A DNA stretch of 64,000 nucleotides from Atopsyche davidsoni (lineage: Eukaryota; Arthropoda; Insecta; Trichoptera; Hydrobiosidae), in the NCBI GenBank assembly GCA_022113835.1, contig JAILWY010000016.1:1119501-1183500 (forward strand). The letters are read 5' to 3'. Position 1 is the first letter of the stretch; each line of letters begins with the position of its first letter. The position numbers and the translations under genes were made by a program. The notes under the pieces were generated by a model. The model did no database searches, was not told the origin of the DNA, and was given only the letters and a program-made list of their open reading frames with translations. Positions 44,533-56,359 of this stretch are shown one piece after another.

Positions 44533-46655
44533 AGCCTTCCCACCTCGACAAGGTTCTAACTTCGTTTAATTATATAATATACTTAATTATAATAACCACT
44601 TTCGAATACACTTCCCAAAACCAGTAATATAAGTATTGATATGAACAAACATAATTTTACAATTCAGTTCGGTAAAATGTTTTAATTTTATCTTTGGAAA
44701 ACACACAAGTAATGCGTTGAGTAATTAAAAATGTTTTCAACTCAGTATCTGATCAAATAATAATAAGTATTTTAGTTTCTACGCTAGTGTAATAATTACG
44801 ATGTAATTTACCTGCAAGAGAGAGCAATCCAGAGATGACCCGATAGCGTTGCCTTAATTGCTAAAGGGGTTAGGTTAGGTTAGGTCAGTCCACCTGGAGG
44901 AGGGGGCGACTAATGGACCGGCCTGGTCATAAACCAGCTGACTCAGCGAGTTGCAAACTTCCATTAAAATAATCCCGCTTTTATGAAATATAAGATGAAA
45001 TATCAGGGTATAAAACTACCCGATAAAAAATACCTGATAAAATGATCATCGGCATGAGGTAAAAGTTCTTAAAATTCAACAAAACTAACACCGGTTAGCT
45101 GCCGCTTAAGCAATGCTGATTTTGCATATGTCGCGTGGTGTGTAATTATAACCATTGTTTCTTCAATATTTATTCAACCAATGGGATTTAAATAAATTTA
45201 GGTTTTCTTGAACGAAATATCTACAAACCACAAAAAAATGGTTTGTTTCATTTTATCAAAACTACACTTCATCAATAGTGACACTGAAAACATTTAAACT
45301 CGATGTTTTATTTTACTTTTCCAGTAAAAATTTTCGAGGAAGTTCAGAAGTAGTCCGTTGCAATAAAATTTACATAAAATAAATGTGCGCTCGCTTATAC
45401 AGGCGAACCCGAAATTAAGTTAGATATACTGTGATTAAATTAATATTTTCAATAATAAAAAGTATTAGAATTTGTGTTTTTTTGTGAGCGCTATCACAAC
45501 GCGTTCAAAATATTTTTTTTTACTGAGACTTCTTAATCGTTTGGTTATTCATACATGTTGTTAGAATAGGGGATATGACAAATTAAACTGGTGCAGCGTG
45601 GGTAGTTTAGCATCACCCTGCATACTATAGTGTTTACAATAAAAATAAACATCGGTTATTGGGTGAGGAGATGTTCAGAGTTTTCGGGTCTGTTCTGTGT
45701 ACGGGCGCAGGTAACTCAGCGCGATACGACGTCTGGCAACATCCCAAAACCAGCTTTCCGATAAATAAGTCAGTTGCAAGTACACGAAGTCGGTGGTCGC
45801 ACGTCGTAAATCAGTCGCTTATGGCTGAAAAATACTGAAAGGCGACTGGGAAATGAGCTTTGGCACTGAAAAACACGAGTTGGGAAACACTCCCCTGAAA
45901 TGATACTCGAATGTCTTCCCCGGGTAAATACAAAAAAAAATTCGTGAAACTTTATGCATACAAGCTGTGCTACACCCATCGTATCCCTATTTTACTTTTA
46001 TACCCTAATTTTTTTCCTAGTAGGTTAGTTTAGCACTTATGTACACGTAATACGATGAGAAACATCATATATATTGTTTTATCGCGGCACCCAGCGCTCA
46101 TCGTTTAGTTGTTTATGTTAAATATAAAATATTATCAAAAGCGCTCACAAACAATAACAAATCGAAAATTGTAATTTGGATAGCAATATTTGTTGAATTA
46201 TTTTTATTATTAGATATTTTATTAGGCGGTGAGAGTCGTTTCGATTTGACAGTGTAATTAAAATTCTGCTTCTCGGCACTTCTGCAAAGTGAGAGATAAG
46301 AAGTAATAAACAGCGCAGGTTTTCGGGATTTACTATTTATTAGCAGCTATTCTTCGTAGTTGGGTGGACGGTCGCTTCCTTTATGAAACTAAGACTGCTG
46401 TAATAAAATTCTTGAACGCCTTCCAAGTCGCCTCTTTAACGACCGTGGTAATATTTTAAATTAAGTGTTGGCACTTTTTATTAGATGATATAACATATTT
46501 TATACCATAAATGCATAAATCACGACTCTGAGAAGATTAGATCATAGAAATAATTAATAACACCTTTTTGGAGTAAAATTCAAAACTATATTTTACATAA
46601 ACTTCAGTATTAACGAGAGTTAGCATTAAAATATATGTGATACTTAGTTATTTTG
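44533..46655. other. intergenic DNA with a TTAGG-like run and a GC-richer patch
   Basis: GGTTA units at 44868-44885. Positions 45660-45980 are GC-richer; the 69-codon minus-strand frame there has no recognisable domain. No gene supported. Confidence 0.35.
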
Positions 46656-46745
46656 TAGGATCAGTGGTTAAACTGTTGATTCTTGATCGAGAGATCTTTG
46701 GTTTGATAACTCTCTTGATAAGTGAATCCCGAACTAGTGATATAG
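46656..46745 (+). pseudogene. tRNA-derived SINE copy
   Basis: Starts AGGATCAGTGGTTAAACTG (A box), has a TTGAT/ATCGA-type arm around TTCTTGA (anticodon position CTT, as in the copy at 28666), a B-box-like TTTGGTTTGATAACTC and a body AAGTGAATCCCGAACTAGTG shared with 47150-47185. Confidence 0.6.
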
Positions 46746-47129
46746 TATGGAAATGATTTTTTTTTTATATTTAAAATTATTTATATAGAAGTAATAACTT
46801 CTGTTATCTTTCTCGTCCCTATGCTGCATCTGACATTTACACAAATAACTTTTCATTCCAATAAAACCTCTGAATATGGCCGCTTCTCATATCATACAGA
46901 TGGTAAAAGGCTTTTGAGAATGAAATCTGAATAACCCCTTAAGCAGAGACTCTCAAACTTTTCGCCACTTAGACTACTTCCCATTTTTTTTCTCTCTCCA
47001 CGTCCGCTTTATTTTAAATTCTCCTAAGATATTTGCTTGATCTTTGTTAAGTTTAAGTAAATATTTGATTCAGGGCAAAACCAATTAGGACTTAGAATTG
47101 TCTACGTACTAATAAAAGTTTAACCTGTG

Positions 47130-47190
47130 AACAATTGATCGGTAGGTCTCGGGTTCAATAAATCAAGTGAATCCTTAACTAATATATATT
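47130..47190 (+). pseudogene. tRNA-derived SINE copy, 5' truncated
   Basis: Has a B-box-like TCTCGGGTTCAATAAATC followed by AAGTGAATCCTTAACTAA, the same body as the copy at 46656. The A box is not preserved. Confidence 0.5.
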
Positions 47191-50119
47191 ATATACATCC
47201 TGATGTTATATAGCTCAAGCCTGATTTAGTTTAACCGAACATACATTATATTTACACAAATAATATTGGTGATTGAAGAGGCGGGTGAGTTTCGATATCT
47301 GATAACTATTATTCAAAACTTGGTGATTTTACGTTAGGGTTTCCAGTGAAACACATGGGGGTTACACATAATCTAAAATATTCTACCATAGCGAAACTAT
47401 CATGTATTTTGTGTTAACACAGTTTGTATTGGTGTGTGTGTGCATTCACAAAACACCTAAATATTGATGATGATCTGTCTAAATGGAAGTGCTCGTGTGG
47501 ACCCTCATTTACATCCCTTGTACCCCAATTTTTTTCCTTGATGATATGGACCCCCAGCAAGTCGAAATCAACTGCTCGGGTCCATATATACTTCTTTGAA
47601 AATGTACACTTCATGGAAACACGAAACCTCTCATTGTTCCTGCAAATGTCAAACCTGCCTCCTGTGTACTTCGCTACTTTTTATTTATCTTCCCTATCAG
47701 TTTAATCCCCAGTAAAAGTACTAAAAAAATATATATTTATTTTTATACAAGTCGATTTTATACGCAGAGAGAGAGTTACAATAAAACCTGAAAAAAAGCT
47801 CTTAGTTCTGACAGGTTAAAAACAATGCCTTTGTGTGTTGAAATAAGAAAAATAGTTATTATTTTTATTGAAACGTTTAAGCTTTTTGTATTTGAAACTA
47901 TAAAGGATCGCATAGCATGGCTTGTCATAAACATGTTAGATCCATGTTTTAGTTGTATTAGTCTGTATAAACAAGGAGTATTTTTTTATTACTTGTAAAT
48001 ATTAAATAACTCTCTAAAAATTCACTTTGATGTTTAAAACTATAGTAACTATTTATTGATTGAAGCTGATCAAGCATTGAGTTTTTGTTAAATAAAACCT
48101 TAAACGGAAACTTAGAGTCTACCTTTTTAATTTTATTTTTATATATATTTTTAATAACTGACTATTTTTAACAGTTTATGAGAAATTCGTTTACTATCAT
48201 TAATATTATTTATAATAACAGACTATTTTTAGCGGTTCACGTGAAATTCGATAACGTTTATTAAATATCACGAGCAAACAAATTTAATATGAAATTCCCT
48301 ACAAATATTATTAAAAGCAGAATAAGACTTCAGTTTATGGAATGTTATAATTTAAGATACGTTTTAAATAGATTCATAAATATAAATTGAGAATTTATTA
48401 CTGCAAATGAATCCAATACAAGTTTGATTGTCTCGAATAAATAACTATTTTATTCCAAATAATAAAAAAATTATTCACAGTGGACCGATTAGAAATAATG
48501 GTCATCCAATTAAAACTAAAACGATTAGCTTATCGGCCGGAGAAGTTTTACCTTTCAAGGCCATTGTCAGTTTAAAAACAAGCATAATTTTTTTGTAATC
48601 TCCAAAGTATGAAGGCTTACAATCTACCATGTTATTATAATAACAAAAGTGTTTTTTTACTTCAGTTGAGTGTCAAAACAATTTTCATCGTCTTTTGATG
48701 TGTATTGATTATCTAAAAAATAAATTTTAAAATACTAAAAAGTTTACAAAAACATATTTTACATCGTATATTACGTAATAATAATTATTTGTTGTTGAGT
48801 TCACACATTTAAATTATTTTAACGAGAAATTTATAAAATATCTACAGTACTATCTGTGAAACAAAAACAGAGTTGAAAAAAAAAAAGAAAAATTATTACA
48901 TTTTTTAATGGCTGTCTTCAAATTGCTTTAATTTGCCTCAAATTTACAATTAATGGCGGCTGGCGTCAGAGAAAACCTGTGGACGTGTTTATTCAGCATT
49001 AATTTTTTTCGCAGTTACTTAATAACACAAGATTTTTCAGCGAGTAGTTAAGCATTTTTTAATTTAAGAAATTATTGTTTTAATTTCCCAGAATACCTGA
49101 AACTTGAGTAATAAATATTTAAATCATACATTCTGGTTACAATAAATAAAAACTTTATTAAAATAATTTACTAATGTCAAATTTTACTTGCGCATCGCTC
49201 CATTTTGGCCTAAGCGTTAAAAACATATTTTTAATATAAAATAAATGTGTGAATTTTATTATTTAAACGTTACATTTAAATTATTTAGTATATTTTGTAA
49301 TGGTGTGATAAAAGCCTGATTTTTTTATTTTGATAATCCTGCCTTGAAAAAATATTATTATTGAATCATATTTTTGCTGTTGAGTATATTTTTTACCTAA
49401 ACTCTACAGATGGTGTTAAGGCTTAGGAAATATCAAAGAAACGTGATAATATTATAAGTTAAAGTGGAGACTCGCAAATAAAGATGCCATTGCGGCAATT
49501 TCCATCTTGATACACCCTTGACATGTTGTATAAGCGTAAATCTCGAAAAATCTTTCAGTGCAAAAATATTCAAAATGTCACCATCCTGTTTACCTTTCAG
49601 TCAAATTTCAAGTAACATTTCTGGATTTCATTTCAATTTCACGTCACAAGCCTGTGCAAAGAAACTGCTTTCAGTTTCAAACTTTGAAATTCAAAGCTAC
49701 AAGACAAAAGCGTTCGCCTACAAAACAAATGACAGTCTATTCAAAATGGCCGCCGCACTCCTCGGAACTCCGAGTGTATATATCGCCAATTACTTAAGCG
49801 AAATTTTGGCAACGCGGACTAACAAACTTTTGCTTTTATTCTATATTTTATATTATCCACTAGTTTTAACTGTGTTCTCGCAGCCAAGCCCCTTTATAGA
49901 TATTTTATAAATAACAAGTATTTATATAAACATTATATTAAATATTACATTCATGCAAGTATACATTATCGTAAAAACGATGTCTAATCACAAGTTATTT
50001 GATGCGTATAGAACGTATATAGAGATTATTAGATCCAAAAACCCTCCAGCTCTCCTCAATCTGTTGTTTGTGCAATCTGTTAATGTACTCTGATGGAGAA
50101 GTGGACTTGGAATGATTGT
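47191..50119. other. mostly AT-rich intergenic DNA
   Basis: Items: a TATGGACCC...GGGTCCATA inverted pair at about 47547-47587 inside a GC-richer patch with an unconvincing 93-codon frame; a decayed hammerhead-like hairpin at 48545-48570 on the minus strand (CTGACAAT, GCCTT/AAGGT, AAAAC); and a 130-codon frame at 49518-49910 described separately. Confidence 0.35.
49518..49910 (+). CDS. 130-codon open frame of unknown status
   Basis: The longest unexplained frame outside the zinc-finger gene and the 18954 frame. It has no domain I recognise. The middle is Ser/Phe/Lys-rich and the C-terminus hydrophobic (KLLLLFYILYYPLVLTVF), which could pass for a membrane segment but is also what T-rich DNA gives. 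The part containing AAAATGGCCGCCGCACTCC is GC-richer than its surroundings. No promoter or poly(A) signal is linked. I list it as a possible exon or chance frame. Confidence 0.12.
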   Translation: MTCCISVNLEKSFSAKIFKMSPSCLPFSQISSNISGFHFNFTSQACAKKLLSVSNFEIQSYKTKAFAYKTNDSLFKMAAALLGTPSVYIANYLSEILATRTNKLLLLFYILYYPLVLTVFSQPSPFIDIL

Positions 50120-50356
50120 GAAAGGATATTGTTTATGTAGCTTGCTGCAGAAGGAGTATCAGATCTTAACGCCAGAGCTTTGTAAAGAAAGGATTATATA
50201 ATAATGCTATTGGGCAGTAGCAATACGCAAACTGCGGTGTATAAGAACCCGGAGACCCACTACTTTATTTTCTCCTTAGAAAACCATGAAAACTGGCTCA
50301 CCATGAGTATATGCTCAGTGAAATGGTTGCCTAACACCCCTGAGGAGAGGCACTTG
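50120..50356 (-). repeat. dispersed repeat Q, copy 3 (inverted, longest)
   Basis: On the minus strand it runs from the CCTCAGGGGTGTTAGGCAAC end through CATGGTTTTCTAAGGAGAA to TCTGATACTCCTTCTGCAGC, colinear with the copy at 56360-56590. Confidence 0.8.
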
Positions 50357-50610
50357 AAGAAGAAGATGCACAAGTAGCATGCATGCAAGCTTGTAGAAAT
50401 ATTCAGAGGAGACTGACGATAGACCTAGGAATAGAATATTTATTTAATATATTATTAAATGTATGTCTATTTTGGGACTGAACGTCAATCTATTACAAGC
50501 TTATATTATTTACTAATATAATTAGGCACATCAGTTCACACATAGAATCGCATTAGGGCACATTGGTTCATATGTAGAGAATGATTGTTAAAAATTCTCG
50601 ATTAATGGAT

Positions 50611-50684
50611 GTGGTTCGTTAGTACAATGGTCAGTACACCGGCCATGTAAGCCTGGGGATGTGGATTCAAATCCCACACAAATC
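50611..50684 (+). pseudogene. tRNA-derived core B, near-complete
   Basis: GTGGTTCGTTAGTACAATGG (A-box region), ACCGGCCATGTAAGCCTGG (anticodon arm with loop CATGTAA, UGU position) and GTGGATTCAAATCCCAC (T arm pairing over 5 bp). It is the best preserved of the three related cores, but the acceptor stem does not pair well. Confidence 0.6.
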
Positions 50685-50810
50685 GAGTTTCTTTAATCAT
50701 CTTCTATGTGTGAACTAATGTGCCTAATCATATTATTACTAATATGATTAGGCACATTAGTTCATATATAGAAGATGATTAAAGAATCTCTCAGAAAAAT
50801 ATCATCGCGA

Positions 50811-50868
50811 TTTGTGTGGGATTTGAACCCACATCCCCTGGTTTACATGGCCGGTGTACTAACGGAGA
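50811..50868 (-). pseudogene. tRNA-derived core C with a D-arm deletion
   Basis: On the minus strand CGTTAGTACACCGGCCATG follows directly where core B has an extra ACAATGGTCAGT. The missing piece lies between two AGTAC repeats, the footprint of a slippage-type deletion. The T arm GTGGGTTCAAATCCCAC is perfect. Confidence 0.6.
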
Positions 50869-50960
50869 GTTTCTTTAAATCATCTTCTATGCATGAACTA
50901 ATGTGCCTAATCATATTAGTAATAATATAATAAACCCGTAATGGGTAATAAATACGCATC

Positions 50961-51906
50961 TGATAGACGTTAATCAAAAAATCGACCTTATTATATTAGT
51001 AAATATTATTAAATATTAAATAAATGTTCCAAATTTACATCAGTAGTAGAAAACAATTCCAAAAACTATAACGTCTGTTCCGGTTAGCTTCGAGAACATA
51101 CGATTTCTTTTGTTCGTTTCCTGTGTTTTTCTATTTAAACCGTAAAAGTCACCACCATCCCCGCGAGCAAGGTTAATTCTCAAGTATAAAACGTCTGGAA
51201 AGGATACGATTCTGAAGGTTCCGGATATTGAAGCTCTGATATTGTCTTTTGTATTAAAACCGAGTGACCTCCTCACGCTCTGTGGACTATCCTGGACCCA
51301 ATCCTTTTAGGGCAATCGCGTCCCCACCATGGTCAATGGTGTTGAAACAACGGCCGATGCTATCCGCGGAATTATATTATCTGCCAGCCCCAAACGATCA
51401 GTGGTGGGATTCATCCTTCAATTCAAATAACAAATCACTTAAGATAGTTAATTTAACTCATTTATACCGATTCAAATAATCAAATATATTTTTAAATGAT
51501 GCTGAAATTTTTTGCTCTGCAGTGGCACCGTCAAGTTTTAGTCATGGTAAAATATAATTTCCGATCTCTGAGCAATCAGCGGTGGGGCTCAGGTATCGGA
51601 AAAATTTACGGGTTTTATTTAGAAATACCTGGAATACTTGGAATGCGAACTATCATTGAAATTATAATGCTTATGAGAATTTGAAATCGGGTGTAAAATG
51701 TTAAAATGTGGGTCCACCTGCTGGTCCGCGTGGTTTTTGTGAAATTCTTCGGATTCGCAGACGACCCACCACATCGAGGCAAATAAAGCCGTTGTTTTAA
51801 AACTTAGTTGAAAACAAAATAGCGGTATAATTTTAACTAATTAAAAAAAAGGAATTTTATGACACGAAAATTGTGTTGAAGTTAATTTTTAAAAATGTGT
51901 AATATA
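50961..51906. other. intergenic DNA with a GC-richer patch
   Basis: Positions 51040-51440 are less AT-rich. A 78-codon minus-strand frame (51040-51276) and a 71-codon plus-strand frame (51264-51479) are open but unrecognised. No promoter seen. Confidence 0.3.
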
Positions 51907-52271
51907 CAATAATACCCCGATATGTTCCGGAAAAAATCGCGTTAAATGAAATTCGCGTATATAGGGGTTAACGATTAATACACACAATCAAAACTTAATA
52001 CAAAAAAATACGAACCATTTGAATCAATCGCTTTAAAACACTTTGTGCAGAATTACATGTTATTTTTACTGAAAAATACATGTATAGTCTTTTGGGTAGC
52101 GTTTCTTTTACGTTCTTGTAAAATTGTAAAATACGTTCATAACATCCAACGCTGTTTTTAATTGTTAAGAGAAATCAATGACTACATTATGTTCATACTA
52201 ATCCTAAAATAAGAAATTCGCGTTATGGTGAAACCGCGCATAACGGGGTCGCGTAAAGCGGGGTATTACTG
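51907..52271. mobile_element. pogo-like MITE with TA duplication
   Basis: The left end CAATAATACCCCG and inverted right end CAGTAATACCCCGC are flanked by TA at 51905-51906 and 52272-52273. Inner sequence keeps CG-rich motifs near both ends (CGCGTTAAATG, CGCGTAAAGCGGGG) and has no coding capacity. Size, ends and TSD fit a non-autonomous Tc1/mariner-pogo element. Confidence 0.85.
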
Positions 52272-52592
52272 TATAGCATAAAATAAAAAAAATCAGTCAA
52301 TGTTACTAGAAAACAGAGCTGCAATGCATAAAATCATACATACTAAAAAATATTTTTAAAAAAAACCATTGTTGGACAGATATAGTATTTTTTAAATTGA
52401 AATTTTAAGGGCACATTACGGCTTGCTCTATATGAGACAATCAAATGCAATTATTTTACATATTAATGTGAGCACATAAATGAGTTGTTGAGTGGTAGAT
52501 TTATTTTAAAGCATTGTTGCACCGCGGATATCCTGAAATGTACATATATACAAGCATGGTGTTATTATGTGTAAATCTGAAATTCTAAGGCT

Positions 52593-52814
52593 TTGTATAT
52601 TCATGGTGGGAACATGTTCTGTTGGCCAACCACTCGTTATAGCTCAATCCCGATGTGTCCCGAACCTCTGCAGGGGTGGTCGCTGTGTTCACTCGCTCAG
52701 AAACGTAAACAGCACCACCCCCGCGTGACCCCAGCCACCCCAGCCACCCCCATCACCCCCATCACCCCTTTCACCCCCATGAACCCCGTCGCCAACCCCC
52801 CGAACCAAGCCTGA
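52593..52814 (+). CDS. possible Pro/Thr-rich terminal exon
   Basis: From about 52670 to 52814 the DNA is C-rich and one frame reads a Thr-Pro repeat (TPATPATPITPITPFTP) then PVANPPNQA and a stop at 52812-52814. An upstream CTCTGCAG could be a splice acceptor, and an RKQ-type basic patch precedes the repeat. An exon ending a larger protein would explain composition so unlike the neighbourhood, but a simple C-rich minisatellite (CATCACCCC units) explains it too. Confidence 0.22.
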   Translation: MYIHGGNMFCWPTTRYSSIPMCPEPLQGWSLCSLAQKRKQHHPRVTPATPATPITPITPFTPMNPVANPPNQA

Positions 52815-53016
52815 AGACGTAATATTCCACTACTCAATATCGAGGCAGACTAAACATGCTTTTAAATTTCATACAAGACTAAAAAAATTATTTAGGGTGT
52901 AATGCTTTAAAATTGATTTTGTGCATAAGTATCTATATTTTTATTGTTACATAAAAATCATGAAAAAATATTTTTGTTGCATTGATAGAATATATAAGAG
53001 GGCTGAGGCCTTTGGT

Positions 53017-53470
53017 GGGTCCATTTTCGAGTTATTTTATTAGTTTAGAAAATATTTTGCGAAAAATCTACTGCACCAATAGAAAATATTTGAATTCCAA
53101 AAGTTTGATACATTCTTTCATCTACTGATAATTTTTTTTTATTTCTTATTAATTTACTTTTTATAAGATAAATATGTGTTTTCCCGATTGAAGATTAGTC
53201 ATTTGGAGATTTTTATGACTGGTGGATCTAGAACCCAAAGCATTTAGTAGTTTTTTTTTTAAATTGGAATTGAAATGAAATAAACCTATAGTATAGTTTA
53301 AAATTAAAAAAACTAAGGTTTTGATAAATCGTCATTTTATCATATTTTTCAACATGTCCAAGACCTTGAAAAATGACGTTAATTAAATAATAAAAAATAG
53401 ATAAATATTTTTTTCATTTTTTTTAATATTCTGTAAAATAATAAAGGGACAATGAAAATTTCGATTTCCG
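53017..53470 (-). repeat. dispersed repeat R, inverted copy
   Basis: On the minus strand it begins at the GGGACC-equivalent end and matches R through the TTTGCGAAAA, AAAACACATATTTATC and GTCATTTTTCAAGGTCTTGG regions, more diverged than copies 1 and 2. A short plus-oriented piece of R (GCGAAATCGTGTCATTT) follows at 53530-53547. Confidence 0.7.
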
Positions 53471-53601
53471 ATTCAGCTCCGTAATGATAAAAAAGGTGTA
53501 TTTTTACCTGCAAGCTTTTGTCACTTTTTTGCGAAATCGTGTCATTTCAATACTGTGATCTTAGGTTTAAAACTGCGTTTTTTTTTATTAAATTAGTCGA
53601 C

Positions 53602-53655
53602 GTTTCAACGAAGGGTCATAATCCGCGAAGATGGCTCTAGTTTTGAGACTGAAAC
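53602..53655. ncRNA. two head-to-head hammerhead-like motifs
   Basis: On the plus strand, GAAGATGGCTCTAGTTTTGAGA then CTGAAAC (53627-53655) has a CTC/GAG stem. On the minus strand, 53602-53619 reads ATGACCCTTCGTTGAAAC. They diverge from a shared centre, as in the 40.5 kb and 60.9 kb pairs. Confidence 0.4.
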
Positions 53656-55297
53656 ATGAAAATTTCCAAAGTTTAACAATGAACAAAGCGTAACGCAGCA
53701 TTTCTAATAATAGCAACTAAGACCAATAAGTACAAGATTAGATAAGCAATCGATAAGAAATCTTATGACGTGTCATAGCAAACAATTAAATTGTATGTCA
53801 TAAGCATGCGATATTTTTACCTGAAAAATATCCAAAAAGCTCTAACTTTCCCAGTGAATAATAATCATTCTGGTTTGTTCAAATTTTATTACTAAAATCT
53901 ACGCACTAGCGAAATTTTAATCACGAGTATTAAAACACAACATTTTAGCTAAAATGTATTTAAGTAAAAACCTAATTAAGTTTTTAAAAAAGCTCTTAGA
54001 GTAATTACTCTAAAACTTTTTATTGTCTCAGACAAATTAAATACACGTCTTTTTTGCCATGTTTAATATTTATTATCTGTCTTGATTAAATGCAATTTTA
54101 AACGCTTTTTTTAAAGAAATGTTTACTCAGATTTTTATTGCTAGCTTTACGTTTTTTTATTATTCATTTACAAGAAACAAAACAATTATAGTTTAAAGAC
54201 ACACAGTAAAAAAATATCTTAGTATATTTATATCGTAGAAAATGTTGAATTACAAAAAGAAAATACCTGAAAAACTTAATACCAAATGTCAAAAAGGTCG
54301 ATTAAAAGTCAAGATATCTAAATAACTTTAAAAAGTATAATAATTTAAATGCTTTTTTAATTTCATTTTAAATTGTTTCATAGCATCCAGCTTATAATGG
54401 GGATTAAATTTACGTATATAATTTTTTATAATAAAATATATATCTTAACAATAACAATAATATGAGTATTTTTTTCAATTACGTTTTATTAAATTCCAAA
54501 ACATATGTAAGCAGCTGAAAGTCGTCTATTAAAATTCGGTCATTTATATTTATTGAAGCAATTTTTTTTTATATTTTCAATGTTTAACAATTATAAATTG
54601 CCTTTCAATTGAAAAGAAAAAACCTTATGAAGGTTTTCCGTGATTTTTCTGTAAAATTCAATATAAATTCCAAGGATTTTTAAATGCGGAAACACTTGTA
54701 ATTGCCAATGAGGTCATGCTCTTGAAAATCCTTTTATATTTTTTCTCTGGTCAATATTTGTTTTTTGTGTATTTTTTAAATATATATATATAATATCCAT
54801 TCGGAATGAACAACTAAATAATATAAAGATGAATCGCATTGCATTAATAAATACGTCAGACGTCTGTGATCGGGTACGTAATGTTTACAGAACATATCCT
54901 TCAGTGTTAGCATCACTTCCAGTAGAATACACCCTCAATGAGAAACATGAAATTGCGATCTTCCCCAGCATCAGACACAGGCAAGGCGTGATGTGTGGGT
55001 TGGGTTGGGTTGGGTTGTATTACCACAAACAAATCTCACATCAGAGAGAGCTATAAAGTACAGAATCTATTTACATATTTTAAGAATTCGACATAAAGAT
55101 TTCAATAACAAATTAAGTTGAACTAAAGATAATAACTTTCAGTTATCAAATCTAAACCACCCTTAATGGCTTAGCTCCCCGTCCTTCTCGACCACGGAGG
55201 GGTTTTAGACTTAACCTACCTTAACCTGAAACTCTCTTAGCCCAGCTATTAGTACACCCTGCACCACCGGCGAAACGTGTAACGGGTGTTTATTATA
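53656..55297. other. AT-rich intergenic DNA
   Basis: No gene supported. The 75-codon frame at 54829-55056 runs through a GGGTT run (54997-55016) and has no domain. Confidence 0.35.
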
Positions 55298-55830
55298 CAG
55301 GGTGTCCAAAAAGAGTATCGGGTGAATGTGACCGTTATTGTGATATGCTACGAAATTTTTTGGGCCCAGAGTTGCAGGAGTTTCAAGGTTTTAACTCAAG
55401 AACGTGGTTCCAACAAGATGCCATACATACAATCAATCAATTGAAGCTGTTGACGAATTATTCCCTTATAAGGTCATTTCACGTAGAGGTAACATCAACT
55501 AGCCTCCCAGAAGCCCCGACCTTAGCCCTCTTGACTGTTTCGTATGGAGATACCTTCAAAGTAGGGTTTATTAGAATAATCCGACAAACCTATCGGAATT
55601 GAAACAAAATATCAGGTCTGAAATGGCAGCAATATCGAGGGCTATGTGTCAGCGTGCTATCAGCAATTTTCGTTCCAGATTATAAGAGTGCCAACACATC
55701 ATCACATCATCTTTTCGAAATAATTTTCCATTTTGTATTCTTATAATCAACAATAAGAAAAAAAACTTGATTACTAGTAGTTTTTGTTTTACTGAACTAA
55801 CAAATACCCGATACTCTCTTTGGACACCTG
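55298..55830 (+). mobile_element. deleted Tc1/mariner-type element with intact termini
   Basis: Starts CAGGGTGTCCAAAAAGAGTA and ends with the inverse of CAGGTGTCCAAAGAGAGTAT, flanked by TA at 55296-55297 and 55831-55832. The 533-bp element has lost most of its transposase but keeps the 3' part, so it is an internal-deletion derivative that could once have moved with help in trans. The fragment at 3306 is another member. Confidence 0.9.
55345..55684 (+). pseudogene. DDE transposase C-terminal remnant
   Basis: WFQQDA at about 55405-55422 (second catalytic Asp) and, in a shifted frame, PPRSPDLSPLDCFVWRYLQS at about 55505-55563 (third Asp in PLD) mark the catalytic core of an IS630/Tc1/mariner-type enzyme. 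The C-terminus MCQRAISNFRSRL ends at a stop near 55684. A frameshift separates the two motifs, and the N-terminal DNA-binding part is deleted. Confidence 0.82.
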
Positions 55831-56027
55831 TATATACAATATATATATGTTTTTAAATTAATCGAAGCTGTGTTTTTTAAAATTAATGTTGTGTTAAATT
55901 ATTTTAAGTATTTTCTTGTGATATGTATGAATATTTCTATTGTCTGCACTATATTCCTTTGGAGGTTTCAGAACATAATCTGAAAAGCTTTCAGTCTCGG
56001 CTAGTAAAGCGCTCTGTTGTTCTGGCA

Positions 56028-56100
56028 GTATATGCAGCAGGTAGTTTGTACGGCAGGCGGTATATGTGGAAGGCGGTATATGTGGCAGGCAGTATATGTG
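56028..56100 (+). repeat. short minisatellite, unit about 18 bp
   Basis: Three to four variants of GGCGGTATATGTGG with an intervening CAGGC or AAGGC. Confidence 0.75.
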
Positions 56101-56359
56101 ACTGACGATATGTAAAACAGGTGAAATACAGGAGCACAGGCTCGAGGACCAGGCAGTGGGGGTGTCTCCAAGCCGGTTAAGCAGAGCAGTAGTCGTTCTG
56201 GGAGCTCGGGAATACAATTTGCATTCTGAGTTTATATGCAGTGCCAGACCCTGAACAGATATTTATATATTCATTTCTCGAATTTCCTAACCACATCTAC
56301 TTCAGTAGCCTATCAGTTTAAAAAAATATTGTATTATATAGACTCATTCTTCTTTATCG

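Larger units (their letters stand above)
50455..50960. repeat. double foldback element with two tRNA-like cores (copies B and C)
   Basis: Two units lie head to head. Each unit is an inverted pair of arms built on CTAATATGATTAGGCACATT, TTCATATATAGAAGATGATT and AAGAAACTC, with a tRNA-like core between them: plus strand at 50611-50684, minus strand at 50811-50868. Arms of one unit also pair with those of the other, so the whole 500 bp can fold several ways. The left flank (ATGTATGTCTATTTTGGGAC) resembles 2205-2235 beside copy A. Confidence 0.8.

Noticed and set aside
55894..56217. 107-codon minus-strand frame
   Set aside because: It runs through the 56028-56100 minisatellite, which keeps it open; no domain is seen.
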